Source: Xanthomonas hydrangeae
Lineage (GTDB): Bacteria; Pseudomonadota; Gammaproteobacteria; Xanthomonadales; Xanthomonadaceae
Length of the DNA: 64,000 nucleotides
Assembly (NCBI GenBank): GCA_905142475.1
Contig: LR990730.1
Coordinates: 4,154,001 to 4,218,000, forward strand
Reading direction: 5' to 3'
Below are positions 53,676 through 63,030 of this stretch, piece by piece (position 1 is the first letter of the stretch; each line of letters begins with the position of its first letter). The notes under the pieces are model-generated. The model was not told the origin of the DNA. It searched no databases and worked only from the letters and a program-made list of their open reading frames with translations. Both the position numbers and the translations under genes were made by a program.

Positions 53676-53766
53676 TCTACTCCCCACTCGGATGTGCGGC
53701 TCCTGCGACGGACTCGCCCGATCTAATCCCCGCACATGGATGTGCGGGCTCCTGCGAGGGACTCGC
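53676..53766 (+). repeat. ~46-bp tandem repeat before ssuD
   Basis: Two imperfect copies, 53676-53717 and 53722-53766, share TCTA(C/A)TCCCC, GGATGTGCG, GGCTCCTGCGA and GGACTCGC. A third degenerate copy may precede them. The second copy contains the palindrome CCCGCACAT-GG-ATGTGCGGG. The array ends 16 bp before the ssuD start codon. Confidence 0.75.
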
Positions 53767-53782
53767 ACAAAAGAGACCAACC

Positions 53783-54946
53783 ATGGACATGTTCTGGTTC
53801 ATTCCCACTCACGGCGACAGCCGCTATCTGGGCACCAGCGCCGGCGCTCGCCAGGTCAGTGCCGAGTACGTCACCCAGGTGGCGGTTGCGGCCGACACCC
53901 TGGGCTACGACGGTGTGCTGATTCCCACAGGGCGCTCCTGCGAAGACCCGTGGGTGGTCGCGTCCAGTCTGATCAACGCCACACGCCGGCTGAAGTTTCT
54001 GGTCGCGCTGCGTCCCGGCCTGATGGCGCCAGCACTGGCCGCACGCATGGCCGCCAGTTTCGACCGGCTGTCCGGCGGGCGTCTGCTGGTGAACCTGGTC
54101 ACCGGCGGCGACCGCGGCGAACTGGAAGGCGATGGCGTGTTTCTCGACCACGCCGAGCGCTATGAAGCCTCGGCAGAATTCATCCGCATCTGGCGCGAGA
54201 TCATCGCCAACAGCCACGCAGGCGACAGCTACGACTTCGACGGCAAACATCTGCAGGTGAAGGCAGCCAAGCTGCTGTATCCCACCGTGCAGCAGCCGTA
54301 TCCGCCGGTGTGGTTCGGCGGCTCTTCCGATGCTGCGCATGACTTGGCCGCCGAACAGGTCGATACCTATCTCACCTGGGGCGAGCCCCCGGAAGCGGTG
54401 GCGGAAAAGATCGCCTCGGTGCGCAGCAAGGCTGCCGCACTTGGGCGCTCGCTCACCTTCGGCATCCGCCTGCATGTGATTGTGCGTGAGACCGATGAAC
54501 AGGCGTGGGCGGCAGCGGAGTCGCTGATCAGTCACCTCGATGATGACACCGTAGAGCGCGCCCAGAGTGCCTTCGCACGCATGGACTCGGTGGGCCAGCG
54601 GCGCATGGCCGCGCTGCACAGCAGCGGTCAGCGCCGCACCCGCGCCGATCTGGAAGTCAGCCCGAATCTATGGGCCGGCGTCGGCCTGGTGCGTGGTGGC
54701 GCCGGCACCGCGCTGGTCGGCGACCCGCAGACCGTGGCCAAGCGCGTCGAGGAATACGCCGCGCTCGGCATCGACACCTTCATCTTCTCCGGCTATCCGC
54801 ATCTGGAGGAGGCCTACCGCTTCGCCGAGCTGGTGTTCCCGCTGCTGCCGCGCGCGCTCAAGCAGAAGCTGCCCGGGCAGGCCCTGAGCGGCCCCTTCGG
54901 CGAGGTCATCGCCAACACCATCGTGCCGCGCGCTGTGGCGCGCTGA
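53783..54946 (+). CDS. ssuD: FMNH2-dependent alkanesulfonate monooxygenase SsuD
   Basis: 387 residues, bacterial-luciferase-like TIM barrel. It releases sulfite from alkanesulfonates. Typical stretches: [34 protein letters not shown] (conserved active-site Cys), [17 protein letters not shown], and [20 protein letters not shown] at the C terminus. ATG 53783 is preceded by AAGAGACCAACC. First gene of the run ssuD-A-C-B. Confidence 0.95.
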   Translation: MDMFWFIPTHGDSRYLGTSAGARQVSAEYVTQVAVAADTLGYDGVLIPTGRSCEDPWVVASSLINATRRLKFLVALRPGLMAPALAARMAASFDRLSGGRLLVNLVTGGDRGELEGDGVFLDHAERYEASAEFIRIWREIIANSHAGDSYDFDGKHLQVKAAKLLYPTVQQPYPPVWFGGSSDAAHDLAAEQVDTYLTWGEPPEAVAEKIASVRSKAAALGRSLTFGIRLHVIVRETDEQAWAAAESLISHLDDDTVERAQSAFARMDSVGQRRMAALHSSGQRRTRADLEVSPNLWAGVGLVRGGAGTALVGDPQTVAKRVEEYAALGIDTFIFSGYPHLEEAYRFAELVFPLLPRALKQKLPGQALSGPFGEVIANTIVPRAVAR

Positions 54947-54957
54947 CTGGAGCCTTT

Positions 54958-55962
54958 ATGAAGCGCCGCAACCTGCTGAAATTCGGAACCCTCGCCGGCG
55001 TCGCGCTCGGCGCCTCACCGCTGTTGTCGAGCACCGCCCTTGCGCAAGCCAACGGTGCGGTTCCCAAACAACTGCGCCTGGACTATGCCTATTACTCGCC
55101 GACCTCGCTGGTGCTCAAGCACTTCGGCTGGCTGGAAGACGCGCTCAAGACGCAGGGCACCGAGGTCAAATGGGTGCTGTCGGCCGGCAGCAATCGCGCG
55201 CTGGAATACCTGGGCGGCAACAGCATCGACTTCGGCAGCACCGCCGGCCTGGCCTCGCTGCTGGCGCGCGCCAACGGCAATCCGATCAAGGCCGTGTACA
55301 TCTATTCGCGCCCGGAATGGATCGCGCTGGCGGTGGGCAAGAACTCGCCCATCCGGCAGCTGAGCGAACTCAAGGGCAAACGCATCGCCGCCACCAAGGG
55401 CACCGACGCCTACCTGTTCCTGCTGCGCGCGCTGCGGCAGGCCGGGTTGAGCAAGAACGCGGTGGAGATCGTCCATCTGCAGCATCCCGACGGGCGCACC
55501 GCGCTCGAACGCGGCGATGTGGACGCGTGGTCCGGCCTGGACCCGCACCTGGCCGCGAGCCAGATCGAGGCCGGCACGCGATTGATCTACCGCAACGTCG
55601 CCTTCAATTCCCGTGGTTTCTTGAATGTCAGCGAGACCTTCGCGGCCGCTTACCCCGAGCAGATTCCGCTGGTGATCCAGGCCTACGAAAAAGCACGCAA
55701 ATGGGCGATCGCCCACCCCGACGAACTTGCCGCGCTGATCGCCACCGAGGCCCGGTTGTCGCTCCAGGTCGCCAGGCTACAGCTGCAGCGCACCGACCTG
55801 CGCAATCCGGTGATTGGCCCCGAAGAGCGGGCGGCGCTGCAGAGCGCGGCGCCCATCCTGCTGGAAGAAGGCCTGGTCCGGCCCGGCACCGATCTGAGCA
55901 AGGTGCTGGCCGCACTGATCGATCCCAGTTACGCCACGCGCGCACGCGTGGCGCAGGGCTGA
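54958..55962 (+). CDS. ssuA: Sulfonate ABC transporter substrate-binding protein
   Basis: 334 residues. Signal peptide MKRRNLLKFGTLAGVALGAS with a twin-arginine-like RRNLLKFG, cleaved near ALAQA. The mature part is a NitT/TauT-type periplasmic binding protein (LRLDYAYYSPTSLVLKHFGWL, SIDFGSTAGLASLLARANG, GKRIAATKGTDAYLFLLRAL). It binds aliphatic sulfonates and delivers them to SsuBC. It lies 11 bp after ssuD. Confidence 0.93.
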   Translation: MKRRNLLKFGTLAGVALGASPLLSSTALAQANGAVPKQLRLDYAYYSPTSLVLKHFGWLEDALKTQGTEVKWVLSAGSNRALEYLGGNSIDFGSTAGLASLLARANGNPIKAVYIYSRPEWIALAVGKNSPIRQLSELKGKRIAATKGTDAYLFLLRALRQAGLSKNAVEIVHLQHPDGRTALERGDVDAWSGLDPHLAASQIEAGTRLIYRNVAFNSRGFLNVSETFAAAYPEQIPLVIQAYEKARKWAIAHPDELAALIATEARLSLQVARLQLQRTDLRNPVIGPEERAALQSAAPILLEEGLVRPGTDLSKVLAALIDPSYATRARVAQG

Positions 55963-55970
55963 GCGCGACG

Positions 55971-56825
55971 ATGAACGACACCTCCTTGCGCGTTGCGCGC
56001 AGCTTACCGACCACGGCGCCGTCGCGACTGCGACTCAGATTGCCGGCCAGCAGCCTTGGCTGGCTGTTGCCATTGAGCTTCTTCGGCGCGCTCGAAATCG
56101 CCTCGGCGCTCGGCTGGACACCACGCTACCTGCTGCCGCCGCCAAGCCAGATCCTGGCCACGCTGGCAGACGAGGCCGGCCGCGGGCTGGCCAGCCATAT
56201 CGGCGCCAGCGTGTTGCGGGTGCTGGCCGGCTTCGCCATCGGCGCCGGCCTGGGCTTGCTGATCGGCGTCGGGGTTGGACTGAGCCGCTGGCTGGAACAG
56301 CTGATCGACCCCAGCTTCCAGGCGCTGCGCGCGGTGCCCAGCCTGGCCTGGGTACCGTTGCTGTTGCTGTGGATGGGCATCGACGAGGCACCGAAGATCG
56401 CCCTGATCGCCATCGGTGCCTTCTTCCCGGTGTATCTGGGCGTGGTCAGCGGCCTGCGCCAGGTCGACCGCACGCTGGTGGAACTGGGCGAAAGCTACGG
56501 CCTGTCCAAACCGCGCCTGGTGCGGCGGATCCTGCTGCCGGCGGCGCTGCCATCCATCTTTACCGGGCTGCGCACCAGCCTGAGTCTGGCCTGGATGTTT
56601 CTGGTGGCCGCCGAACTGATCGCTGCCACGCGCGGGCTGGGCTATCTGCTCAGCGACGGGCGCGAAACCTCGCGGCCGGACATCGTGATCGGCGCGATCG
56701 TGCTGCTGGCCCTGCTCGGCAAGCTCAGCGACAGCGTGCTCAAGGCGATCGAATCGCGCAGCTTGCGCTGGCGCGACAACCTGCAGAACCGCAGCGTGCC
56801 TGGCCATGCAGGAAACCACACGTGA
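55971..56825 (+). CDS. ssuC: Sulfonate ABC transporter permease
   Basis: 284 residues, about six transmembrane segments. The ABC coupling loop EAA motif is in LVELGESYGLSKPRLVRRILLPAALP. First TM LGWLLPLSFFGALEIASALG, and RYLLPPPSQILATLADEAG as in SsuC/TauC proteins. Eight bp after ssuA; overlaps the GTG of ssuB by 4 bp. Confidence 0.93.
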   Translation: MNDTSLRVARSLPTTAPSRLRLRLPASSLGWLLPLSFFGALEIASALGWTPRYLLPPPSQILATLADEAGRGLASHIGASVLRVLAGFAIGAGLGLLIGVGVGLSRWLEQLIDPSFQALRAVPSLAWVPLLLLWMGIDEAPKIALIAIGAFFPVYLGVVSGLRQVDRTLVELGESYGLSKPRLVRRILLPAALPSIFTGLRTSLSLAWMFLVAAELIAATRGLGYLLSDGRETSRPDIVIGAIVLLALLGKLSDSVLKAIESRSLRWRDNLQNRSVPGHAGNHT

Positions 56826-57580
56826 GCAGCACCGGCCTGCAGCTGCGCATCGCCAGCAAACAATTCGGCGCGCGCCCTGTACTGCGCGACATCGAGCTGC
56901 AGGTGGCACCGGGCGAGATCGTCAGCCTGATCGGTGCCAGCGGTTGCGGCAAAAGCACCCTGCTGCGCATCGTGGCCGGTCTGGAACGCAATTACGCCGG
57001 CGAGGTGCTGCTGGATGGCGCGCGCGTGCGCGGGGTCGACCGGCGCATCGGTTTCATCTTCCAGGAACCGCGACTGCTGCCGTGGCTGGACGTGGCCGCC
57101 AATGTCGCCTTTGCCGACGATTCGGATCCATCGCCAGCTGCGGCGCGGCAATCTCCACGCGTGCAGCAGTTGCTGGGCGAAGTCGGCTTGCTGGAGTATG
57201 CAACCGCTCTGCCCAAGCAACTGTCCGGCGGCCAGGCGCAACGCGTGGCGCTGGCCCGCGGGCTGTATCGACAACCGCGTGTGCTGCTGCTCGACGAGCC
57301 CTTCAGCGCGGTGGATGCGTTCACCCGCATCAAGCTGCAGGACCTGTTGCTGCGCCTGGCCGGCGAGCATGCTTTCAGCGTGTTGCTGGTCACCCATGAC
57401 ATCGAAGAGGCGGTCTACCTGAGCGACCGTGCGATTGTCATCGGCGGCCAGCCAGGGTCGATTGCGCATGCACTGCAGCTGGACACGCCGCGTCCGCGCG
57501 ATCGTCAAACCGACGAACCGGCACTGCGTCAGGCCCGCCAGACCCTGCTCGCGGCGCTGCACGACATTCATGTGTTTTGA
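56822..57580 (+). CDS. ssuB: Sulfonate ABC transporter ATP-binding protein
   Basis: 252 residues. Walker A GASGCGKST, Q-loop FQEPRLLPW, signature LSGGQAQRVALARGL, Walker B VLLLDEPFSAVD and H-loop VTHDIEEAV. The GTG start overlaps the ssuC stop as GTGA, after GCAGGAAACCACAC. Energises sulfonate import. The 269 bp to the sfnB-like gene show nothing notable. Confidence 0.93.
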   Translation: MSSTGLQLRIASKQFGARPVLRDIELQVAPGEIVSLIGASGCGKSTLLRIVAGLERNYAGEVLLDGARVRGVDRRIGFIFQEPRLLPWLDVAANVAFADDSDPSPAAARQSPRVQQLLGEVGLLEYATALPKQLSGGQAQRVALARGLYRQPRVLLLDEPFSAVDAFTRIKLQDLLLRLAGEHAFSVLLVTHDIEEAVYLSDRAIVIGGQPGSIAHALQLDTPRPRDRQTDEPALRQARQTLLAALHDIHVF

Positions 57581-57849
57581 AGTGATGATCAGGCGCGAGA
57601 GCGGCCGTCGGCCGGGAGTGGACAAGTCGCAGACAACGTCATGCAAGCGTGGCACATGGGATTCCGAGTACCGTGCATGCCGATCTGATGAGCGCACAGT
57701 CGTTTGCTCGCCACGCCTGACGCGTCTGCCGAACTGGAATGCAGGCGCAAGACGCTGCTTGGCTGCCGCCACGATCATCAGCACCCAGCACTTGCTACTG
57801 GTCAACCCGCACTGACCGCACTGTTTCCCATCCGACAAGGCCATCGTGC

Positions 57850-59037
57850 ATGACGAGCCTCCCACCACAACCACCCCTGCTCACTCCGCTGCAGACCGCC
57901 CAGCGCCTGGCGGCCGAATTCGCCGAGACCGCGATCGAACGCGATGCACGCGGCGGCACGCCCAAGGCCGAACGCGATGCAGTGCGAGCCAGCGGACTGC
58001 TCGCGCTGAGCATTCCCGTGCAGTACGGCGGCCTTGGCGCCAGCTGGAGCGAGGTGCTGCAGATCGTGCGCGCATTCGCCAAGGTCGACAGTTCCCTCGC
58101 GCATGTCTTCGGCTTCCATCATTTGATGCTGGCCACCGTGCGCCTGTTCGGCCAGCCAGCGCAGTGGCAGCCATGGCTGGAACAGACCGCGCGCGCGCAC
58201 TGGTTCTGGGGCAACGCACTCAATCCGCTGGATACCCGCACCGTCGCCGTGCACTACGACGGCTGGCGCGAGTTCTCCGGCAAAAAGAGTTTCTGTTCCG
58301 GCGCCATCGACTCGCAGATGCTGATCGCCTCTGCATTGGACGAACGCAGCGGCAAACTGTTGATCGGCGCCATTCCCACTGCGCGCAGCGGCATCTCGCT
58401 AGGCCACGACTGGGACAACATCGGCCAACGCCAGACCGACAGCGGCAGCGCGACCTTCGAACGCGTGCGCGTGGAAGAAAGCGAGCTATTGCTCGATCCC
58501 GGCCCATTGAGCACACCATTCGCCTGTCTGCGCCCATTGATCGCGCAGTTGCTGTTCGCGCATCTATTCCTGGGGATTGCCGAGGGTGCGTTCGAAGAAG
58601 CGCGCACCTACACCCTGACCCAGGCCCGCGCCTGGCATCGCTCCGGTGTCGAACAGGCCAGCGAGGACCCCTACATCCTGGCCCATTACGGCGAGTTCTG
58701 GCTGGGCCTGGAAAGTGCCCGGCTACTCACCGGCAGCGCCGCCGAACTGCTCGATGCCGCCTGGCGCAAGGAACACGCACTGAGCAGCGACGAACGCGCG
58801 CAGGTCGCGTTGGCGGTGGCTGCCGCCAAGGTCGCCACCACCCGTGTCGGGCTGGAGGTCTGCAGCAAGCTGTTCGAAGTCACCGGCGCGCGCGCCACCC
58901 ACGCCGCGCTGCGGCTGGACCGCTACTGGCGCAACCTGCGTACCCAGACGCTGCACGATCCGGTCGATTACAAGCTGCGCGAACTCGGCGAATGGGCACT
59001 GCGACAGCGACCGCCGACGCCCAGTTTCTATTCCTGA
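57850..59037 (+). CDS. sfnB: SfnB-type flavin monooxygenase (acyl-CoA dehydrogenase fold)
   Basis: 395 residues. Acyl-CoA dehydrogenase-fold flavoprotein of the SfnB/DszC group that uses reduced flavin and oxygen in sulfur acquisition. N-terminal helical domain (LAAEFAETAIERDARGG), LSIPVQYGGLGASWSEVLQI, middle beta domain FSGKKSFCSGAIDSQML, C-terminal GARATHAALRLDRYWRNLRTQTLHDPVDYK in which HD replaces the dehydrogenase catalytic base region. Its location after ssuB supports a role in sulfur release. A 15-bp tandem duplication spans its stop codon. Confidence 0.8.
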   Translation: MTSLPPQPPLLTPLQTAQRLAAEFAETAIERDARGGTPKAERDAVRASGLLALSIPVQYGGLGASWSEVLQIVRAFAKVDSSLAHVFGFHHLMLATVRLFGQPAQWQPWLEQTARAHWFWGNALNPLDTRTVAVHYDGWREFSGKKSFCSGAIDSQMLIASALDERSGKLLIGAIPTARSGISLGHDWDNIGQRQTDSGSATFERVRVEESELLLDPGPLSTPFACLRPLIAQLLFAHLFLGIAEGAFEEARTYTLTQARAWHRSGVEQASEDPYILAHYGEFWLGLESARLLTGSAAELLDAAWRKEHALSSDERAQVALAVAAAKVATTRVGLEVCSKLFEVTGARATHAALRLDRYWRNLRTQTLHDPVDYKLRELGEWALRQRPPTPSFYS

Positions 59038-59055
59038 GTGTTCTATTCCTGAGTG
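59026..59055 (+). repeat. 15-bp tandem duplication across the sfnB stop codon
   Basis: TTCTATTCCTGAGTG occurs twice in direct succession. The first copy contains the stop codon and the second lies immediately after it. Confidence 0.95.
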
Positions 59056-59191
59056 CGCTGATGTTCGCCTGCATCCACGCACTCGTTGTGTCAGCCGCGC
59101 CTGGTTGCTTGAACGCGATGCGGCGATCCGCTCATTCAACGCACGCGCCACTGCGCACTGCAGCGATCGGTCTTTCAGCAACGCGCATGCC

Positions 59192-59686
59192 TCAGCGCCG
59201 GCGATAGTCCACATAATCGAACGCGAACGCATGGCGGGCATCGGCGGTGTGTCGCTCGCGCTGTACCGGTTCCCACACGGCCGGGTCGATCGGCGGAAAG
59301 TGGGTGTCGGCCTGCTCAACGATCGTGGCGACCTCGGTGACGGCCAGAACATCCGCCAGCTCCATCGTCAGCCGATACACCTCGCCACCACCGATGACGC
59401 ACAACTCCTGCGCGCCGGACGCATCGGCCTGCACGATCGCCTCATCGATCGAACTCACCGCCTGCATGCCCTCGAACGGCACCTGCGCCGAACGCGTCAG
59501 CACCAGATTCAAGCGCCCCGGCAACGCACGCCCCAACGACTGCGCGGTCTTGCGCCCCATCAGGATCGGCTTGCCTAACGTCAGCGCCTTGAAGCGCTTG
59601 AGATCATCCGGCAACTTCCACGGCAATTCGTTATCGCGGCCAATGGCATTGTTGCGGTCGAAGGCGACGATCAAGGTGATTTTCAT
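59192..59686 (-). CDS. folA: Dihydrofolate reductase
   Basis: 164 residues. Starts MKITLIVAFDRNNAIGRDNELPWKLPDDLKRFK (first part MKITLIVAFDRNNAIG), with acidic Asp in PWKLPDDLKRFKALT, ILMGRKTAQSLGRALPGR for NADPH, and CVIGGGEVYRLTMELAD. Reduces dihydrofolate using NADPH. It follows thyA on the same strand (44 bp), which makes dihydrofolate, a sensible pairing. Confidence 0.95.
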   Translation of the reverse strand: MKITLIVAFDRNNAIGRDNELPWKLPDDLKRFKALTLGKPILMGRKTAQSLGRALPGRLNLVLTRSAQVPFEGMQAVSSIDEAIVQADASGAQELCVIGGGEVYRLTMELADVLAVTEVATIVEQADTHFPPIDPAVWEPVQRERHTADARHAFAFDYVDYRRR

Positions 59687-59730
59687 GCCTCAGCATACCG
59701 TGCAGGCAGGCTGCATCATGCGACCGCCAC

Positions 59731-60525
59731 TCACACCGCAACCGGTGCCTTGATCGCCGGATGCGGGTCGTAACCGTCGATGGCGATGTCGTCGAAGCGG
59801 AACGCGAACAGGTCGGTCACCTCCGGATTCAAGCGCAACGTGGGCAGCGCGCGCGGTGTGCGCGTCAGTTGCTCGCGCGCCTGCTCGAAGTGATTCGAAT
59901 ACAGGTGCGCATCGCCCAAGGTATGCACGAAATCGCCCACGCCCAGGCCGGTGGCCTGCGCCACCATATGCGTCAGCAATGCATAGCTGGCGATATTGAA
60001 CGGCACGCCGAGGAAGATGTCGCCGCTGCGCTGATAGAGCTGGCAGCTGAGCCTGCCGTTCACCACATAGAACTGGAACAGGCTATGGCACGGCATCAGC
60101 GCCATCTGTGCCAGCTCGCCCACGTTCCAGGCGCTGATCACCAGCCGACGCGAATCCGGGTTGCGCTTGATCTCGTCCACCAGCCATTGCATCTGGTCGA
60201 TTTCCACGCCGTCCGGGCCGGTCCAGCGCCGCCACTGCTTGCCGTAAACCGGGCCGAGATTGCCATCGGCGTCGGCCCATTCGTCCCAGATGCGGACCTG
60301 GTTGTCCTTGAGATAGCCGATGTTGGTGTCGCCCTGCAGAAACCACAACAGCTCGTGGATGATCGAGCGCAGGTGCAGCTTCTTGGTGGTGACCAGCGGA
60401 AAGCCGTCGTTGAGGTCAAAGCGCATCTGCCAACCGAACACGCTGCGCGTGCCGGTGCCGGTGCGATCGGACTTCTCAGCGCCGTGTTCCAGCACATGCT
60501 GCAGCAGGTCCAGATACGGCTTCAC
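59731..60525 (-). CDS. thyA: Thymidylate synthase ThyA
   Basis: 264 residues, the same as E. coli ThyA. Catalytic Cys146 in [13 protein letters not shown], phosphate-binding Arg in [11 protein letters not shown], and [20 protein letters not shown] (shortened [15 protein letters not shown]). The GTG start overlaps the lgt stop (GTGA), fixing the start position. Makes dTMP from dUMP with methylene-tetrahydrofolate. In tandem with lgt upstream and folA downstream. Confidence 0.96.
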   Translation of the reverse strand: MKPYLDLLQHVLEHGAEKSDRTGTGTRSVFGWQMRFDLNDGFPLVTTKKLHLRSIIHELLWFLQGDTNIGYLKDNQVRIWDEWADADGNLGPVYGKQWRRWTGPDGVEIDQMQWLVDEIKRNPDSRRLVISAWNVGELAQMALMPCHSLFQFYVVNGRLSCQLYQRSGDIFLGVPFNIASYALLTHMVAQATGLGVGDFVHTLGDAHLYSNHFEQAREQLTRTPRALPTLRLNPEVTDLFAFRFDDIAIDGYDPHPAIKAPVAV

Positions 60526-61412
60526 TTGGCAGCTCCCGCCACGGCGGTGTCCATCACCACCGGCTGCAACACCGGCGCGCGGCGCGACATCGCCAACAAC
60601 ACCAGCCCGCCAATGATCAACGGCAAGCTCAGGATCTGCCCCATCGTCAGCCAATTGAAAGCCAGGTAGCCGATCGGCGCGTCGGGCACGCGTACGAATT
60701 CCACGATGAAACGGAACACGCCATACAGCAGCGCAAACATGCCGGACACCGCATAACGCGCACGCGGCTTCAACGAGAACGCCCACAACACCACGAACAT
60801 CACCACGCCTTCCAGCGCGGCTTCGTAGAGCTGCGAGGGATGGCGTGCGAACTGATTCAACGCGCCGGTGGCGTACTGCGCCTGGATCTGCGCCGGCAAC
60901 TGGCCGGCCAATTCCGGCGCCAGCGGGAAGATCACGCCCCAGCCGGCCTGGGTGAACTTGCCCCACAATTCGCCGCCGACGAAATTGCCGAGCCTCCCGA
61001 AGCCCAGACCCAACGGCACCAGCGGCGCCACGAAGTCCATCACATCGAAGAAATGCAGCCGGTGCTTGCGCGCCCATAGCCCGCAGGCGATCAACACGCC
61101 CAGCAGGCCGCCGTGGAAGCTCATGCCGCCTTGCCACACCTTGAACAAAATCAGCGGGTTGGCCAGCAAGCTGTCGAACGCATAGAACAGCATGTAGCCG
61201 ATGCGCCCGCCCAGCACCACACCGAGCATGCCGTAGAACAACAGGTCGGAAAATCCGTCCATGTCCACACCCGGCAGGCGACCGCGCAGGATGCGCGAGC
61301 GGCCCAACGCCCAGGCGGAGAAGAACGCGGCCAGGTACATCAACCCGTACCAGTGCACCTGCACCGGGCCAAGCGAGAAGGCGATGGGGTCGATGGCGTG
61401 CAGATAGATCAT
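60522..61412 (-). CDS. lgt: Prolipoprotein diacylglyceryl transferase Lgt
   Basis: 296 residues with about seven transmembrane segments. [20 protein letters not shown], the conserved [30 protein letters not shown] (Lgt signature, shortened [13 protein letters not shown]) and [13 protein letters not shown]. It adds diacylglycerol to the lipobox cysteine of prolipoproteins in the inner membrane. It overlaps thyA by 4 bp. Confidence 0.96.
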   Translation of the reverse strand: MIYLHAIDPIAFSLGPVQVHWYGLMYLAAFFSAWALGRSRILRGRLPGVDMDGFSDLLFYGMLGVVLGGRIGYMLFYAFDSLLANPLILFKVWQGGMSFHGGLLGVLIACGLWARKHRLHFFDVMDFVAPLVPLGLGFGRLGNFVGGELWGKFTQAGWGVIFPLAPELAGQLPAQIQAQYATGALNQFARHPSQLYEAALEGVVMFVVLWAFSLKPRARYAVSGMFALLYGVFRFIVEFVRVPDAPIGYLAFNWLTMGQILSLPLIIGGLVLLAMSRRAPVLQPVVMDTAVAGAAK

Positions 61413-61466
61413 GCGGACCGCGGATCACAAAAAAGCGAGGCGTCTATTCTGACATCTCGCACGCGC

Positions 61467-61958
61467 TCAGCCTAAGAGCTGGGGACGATCGGGCAGCTCG
61501 TCTTCATGCTGCGCGTTCGCAGCGGCCGGGAAATGCTCGCTCAACAGCTCGGTCACCGCCTCGATCCCGGCCAGCACCGCCGCCTCGTGCTCGCCATCGC
61601 GCAGGAATTCCTGCATGCGCCGGCACACCTCCACCCACTGCGCGCCAGGCACCTGGCTGCGCAGGCCGCGGTCGGCCACCACTTCGATGGCGTGGTCGGC
61701 CAGCAGCAGATAGAGCAGCACCCCGTTATTGGCGTCGGTGTCCCAGGTGCGCAATTGCGCAAAGGCCTGCTCGGCACGCTGGCGCGCGGTGTGCCCACGC
61801 CATAGCGCGCTCAGCGGCAGGTCGGCTTCCACCGCGACCATGATCTGACCGGTGTGGGTGCGCTCGCTGGCGGCGACCGCTGCGGCAATCGCGTCCATGC
61901 AACTGGCCGGGAAACTACGCTGCGCCGAGGGCGCGAAGACATGCCTGAGCCAACGCAT
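61467..61958 (-). CDS. Possible internally initiated second TPM-domain protein (nested in the fusion)
   Basis: ATG 61958 lies in frame inside the fusion (its codon 253), preceded by GGGGAGCTGGTA, a reasonable ribosome site. Translation here would give the 163-residue ancestral second TPM protein (MRWLRHVFAPSAQRSFPA...), with no signal peptide. Whether it is made separately cannot be told. Confidence 0.4.
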   Translation of the reverse strand: MRWLRHVFAPSAQRSFPASCMDAIAAAVAASERTHTGQIMVAVEADLPLSALWRGHTARQRAEQAFAQLRTWDTDANNGVLLYLLLADHAIEVVADRGLRSQVPGAQWVEVCRRMQEFLRDGEHEAAVLAGIEAVTELLSEHFPAAANAQHEDELPDRPQLLG

Positions 61959-62714
61959 TACCAGCTCCCCGAGGCGCCACCGCCTCCCGATGACCGCCGC
62001 GCCAACGCTGGCGAACAACAATGAAGTGAAGAGCAGTGCGGCACCGCCGGCTGCGACGCCGGTCAGCAACGCGCGCAGCGGCCGCGGCAACGCGCCGAGA
62101 ATGCCGCGCGCCACCATCGCAACAACGAAGCCGATGACCAACGCCATGATCCACCCGCCGCCACCGCCCGAGCCATTGCCCAAGCCGCCATCGGCATGCC
62201 CGCTGACCGGAGCGGGCAAGGCCTCGCCCTCGATCAAACCGGCCAGCGTCGCAGTCGCAGCGCTGATGCCGCCCGCGTAGTCGCCCTCACGGAAGCGGGG
62301 CGCGAGGTACTCCTGGATGATGCGGTTGGCGGTGATGTCGGGGATCGCGCCTTCCAGGCCGTAACCGGGCTGGATCCGCACACGGCGGTCGTCCTTGGCC
62401 ACCAGCAGCAACACGCCGTCGTCCACGCCCTTGCGCCCGATCTTCCACTGGTCAAACACGCGCTGGGTGTATTGCTCGATCGCCTCCGGCTGGGTGGTCG
62501 GCACGATCAGGATCTGCAACTGCGCCCCCTTGCGCTGCTGCAAAGCCAGCGCCTGCTGCTCCAGCTGCTGGACCTGGGCGGCATCCAATGTGCCGGTGAC
62601 ATCGACCACTGGCGAGCGTAGCGGCGGAATGGGGGCAAGGTCCTGCGCCAGCAGCGATACCGGCAGCAGCAGTAGCGCCATCATCCACAACACCCACATG
62701 TACGTCTGCCGCAT
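61467..62714 (-). CDS. Fused double TPM-domain protein
   Basis: 415 residues in one frame. Residues 1-23 are a signal peptide (WMMALLLLPVSLLAQ), TPM domain 1 ~35-160 (VVDVTGTLDAAQVQQLEQ, DGVLLLVAKDDRRVRIQPGYGLEGA shown as GVLLLVAKDDRRVRI), two hydrophobic segments ~187-240, then Met253 begins a second TPM domain (APSAQRSFPASCMDAIAAAV; NGVLLYLLLADHAIEVVADRG). In relatives these are usually two genes, the first ending in a glycine-rich tail. A GGGGASGSW-stop reading survives here one frame over, ending at 61958. Likely a fusion by deletion. Confidence 0.8.
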   Translation of the reverse strand: MRQTYMWVLWMMALLLLPVSLLAQDLAPIPPLRSPVVDVTGTLDAAQVQQLEQQALALQQRKGAQLQILIVPTTQPEAIEQYTQRVFDQWKIGRKGVDDGVLLLVAKDDRRVRIQPGYGLEGAIPDITANRIIQEYLAPRFREGDYAGGISAATATLAGLIEGEALPAPVSGHADGGLGNGSGGGGGWIMALVIGFVVAMVARGILGALPRPLRALLTGVAAGGAALLFTSLLFASVGAAVIGRRWRLGELVMRWLRHVFAPSAQRSFPASCMDAIAAAVAASERTHTGQIMVAVEADLPLSALWRGHTARQRAEQAFAQLRTWDTDANNGVLLYLLLADHAIEVVADRGLRSQVPGAQWVEVCRRMQEFLRDGEHEAAVLAGIEAVTELLSEHFPAAANAQHEDELPDRPQLLG

Positions 62715-63030
62715 TACTAACTCCTACCTGATGAGCACTGACAGTTAATCAGCACTGACACTTAGCTTCCCTTCTCCCTGCGGGAGAAGGTGCCCCGCAG
62801 GGGTGGATGAGGGTACGGAGCGAAGCCTCGTGCAGTTTGAACGGCACAGAGGCTTCGCTCCGTACCCTCACCCCAACCCCTCTCCCGCTGGAGAGGGGCT
62901 TGATGCCCAGCTTCTGAAAGTTGGTTGAGCAAGCGGACGATAGATAGATCGACATGGCTAACCTAACAATTGCCTCGACATGCCGTGCGGCCAACCCCGC
63001 AGTATTTGATGCTGCGCAAATCGCAATTAC
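62715..63030. other. Intergenic region between lemA and the TPM gene
   Basis: 316 bp. Most of it is the inverted-repeat element described separately. The remainder next to the TPM gene is A/T-moderate and holds its ribosome site (TAGGAGTTAGTA). Confidence 0.55.
62770..62898. repeat. Intergenic inverted-repeat element with three stems
   Basis: A 22-bp perfect inverted repeat (TGAGGGTACGGAGCGAAGCC... at 62808-62829 and its complement at 62849-62870) is flanked by two small hairpins: CCTTCTCCC/GGGAGAAGG (62770-62790) and CCCCTCTCC/GGAGAGGGG (62877-62898). This layout is a common xanthomonad intergenic repeat. Confidence 0.9.
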
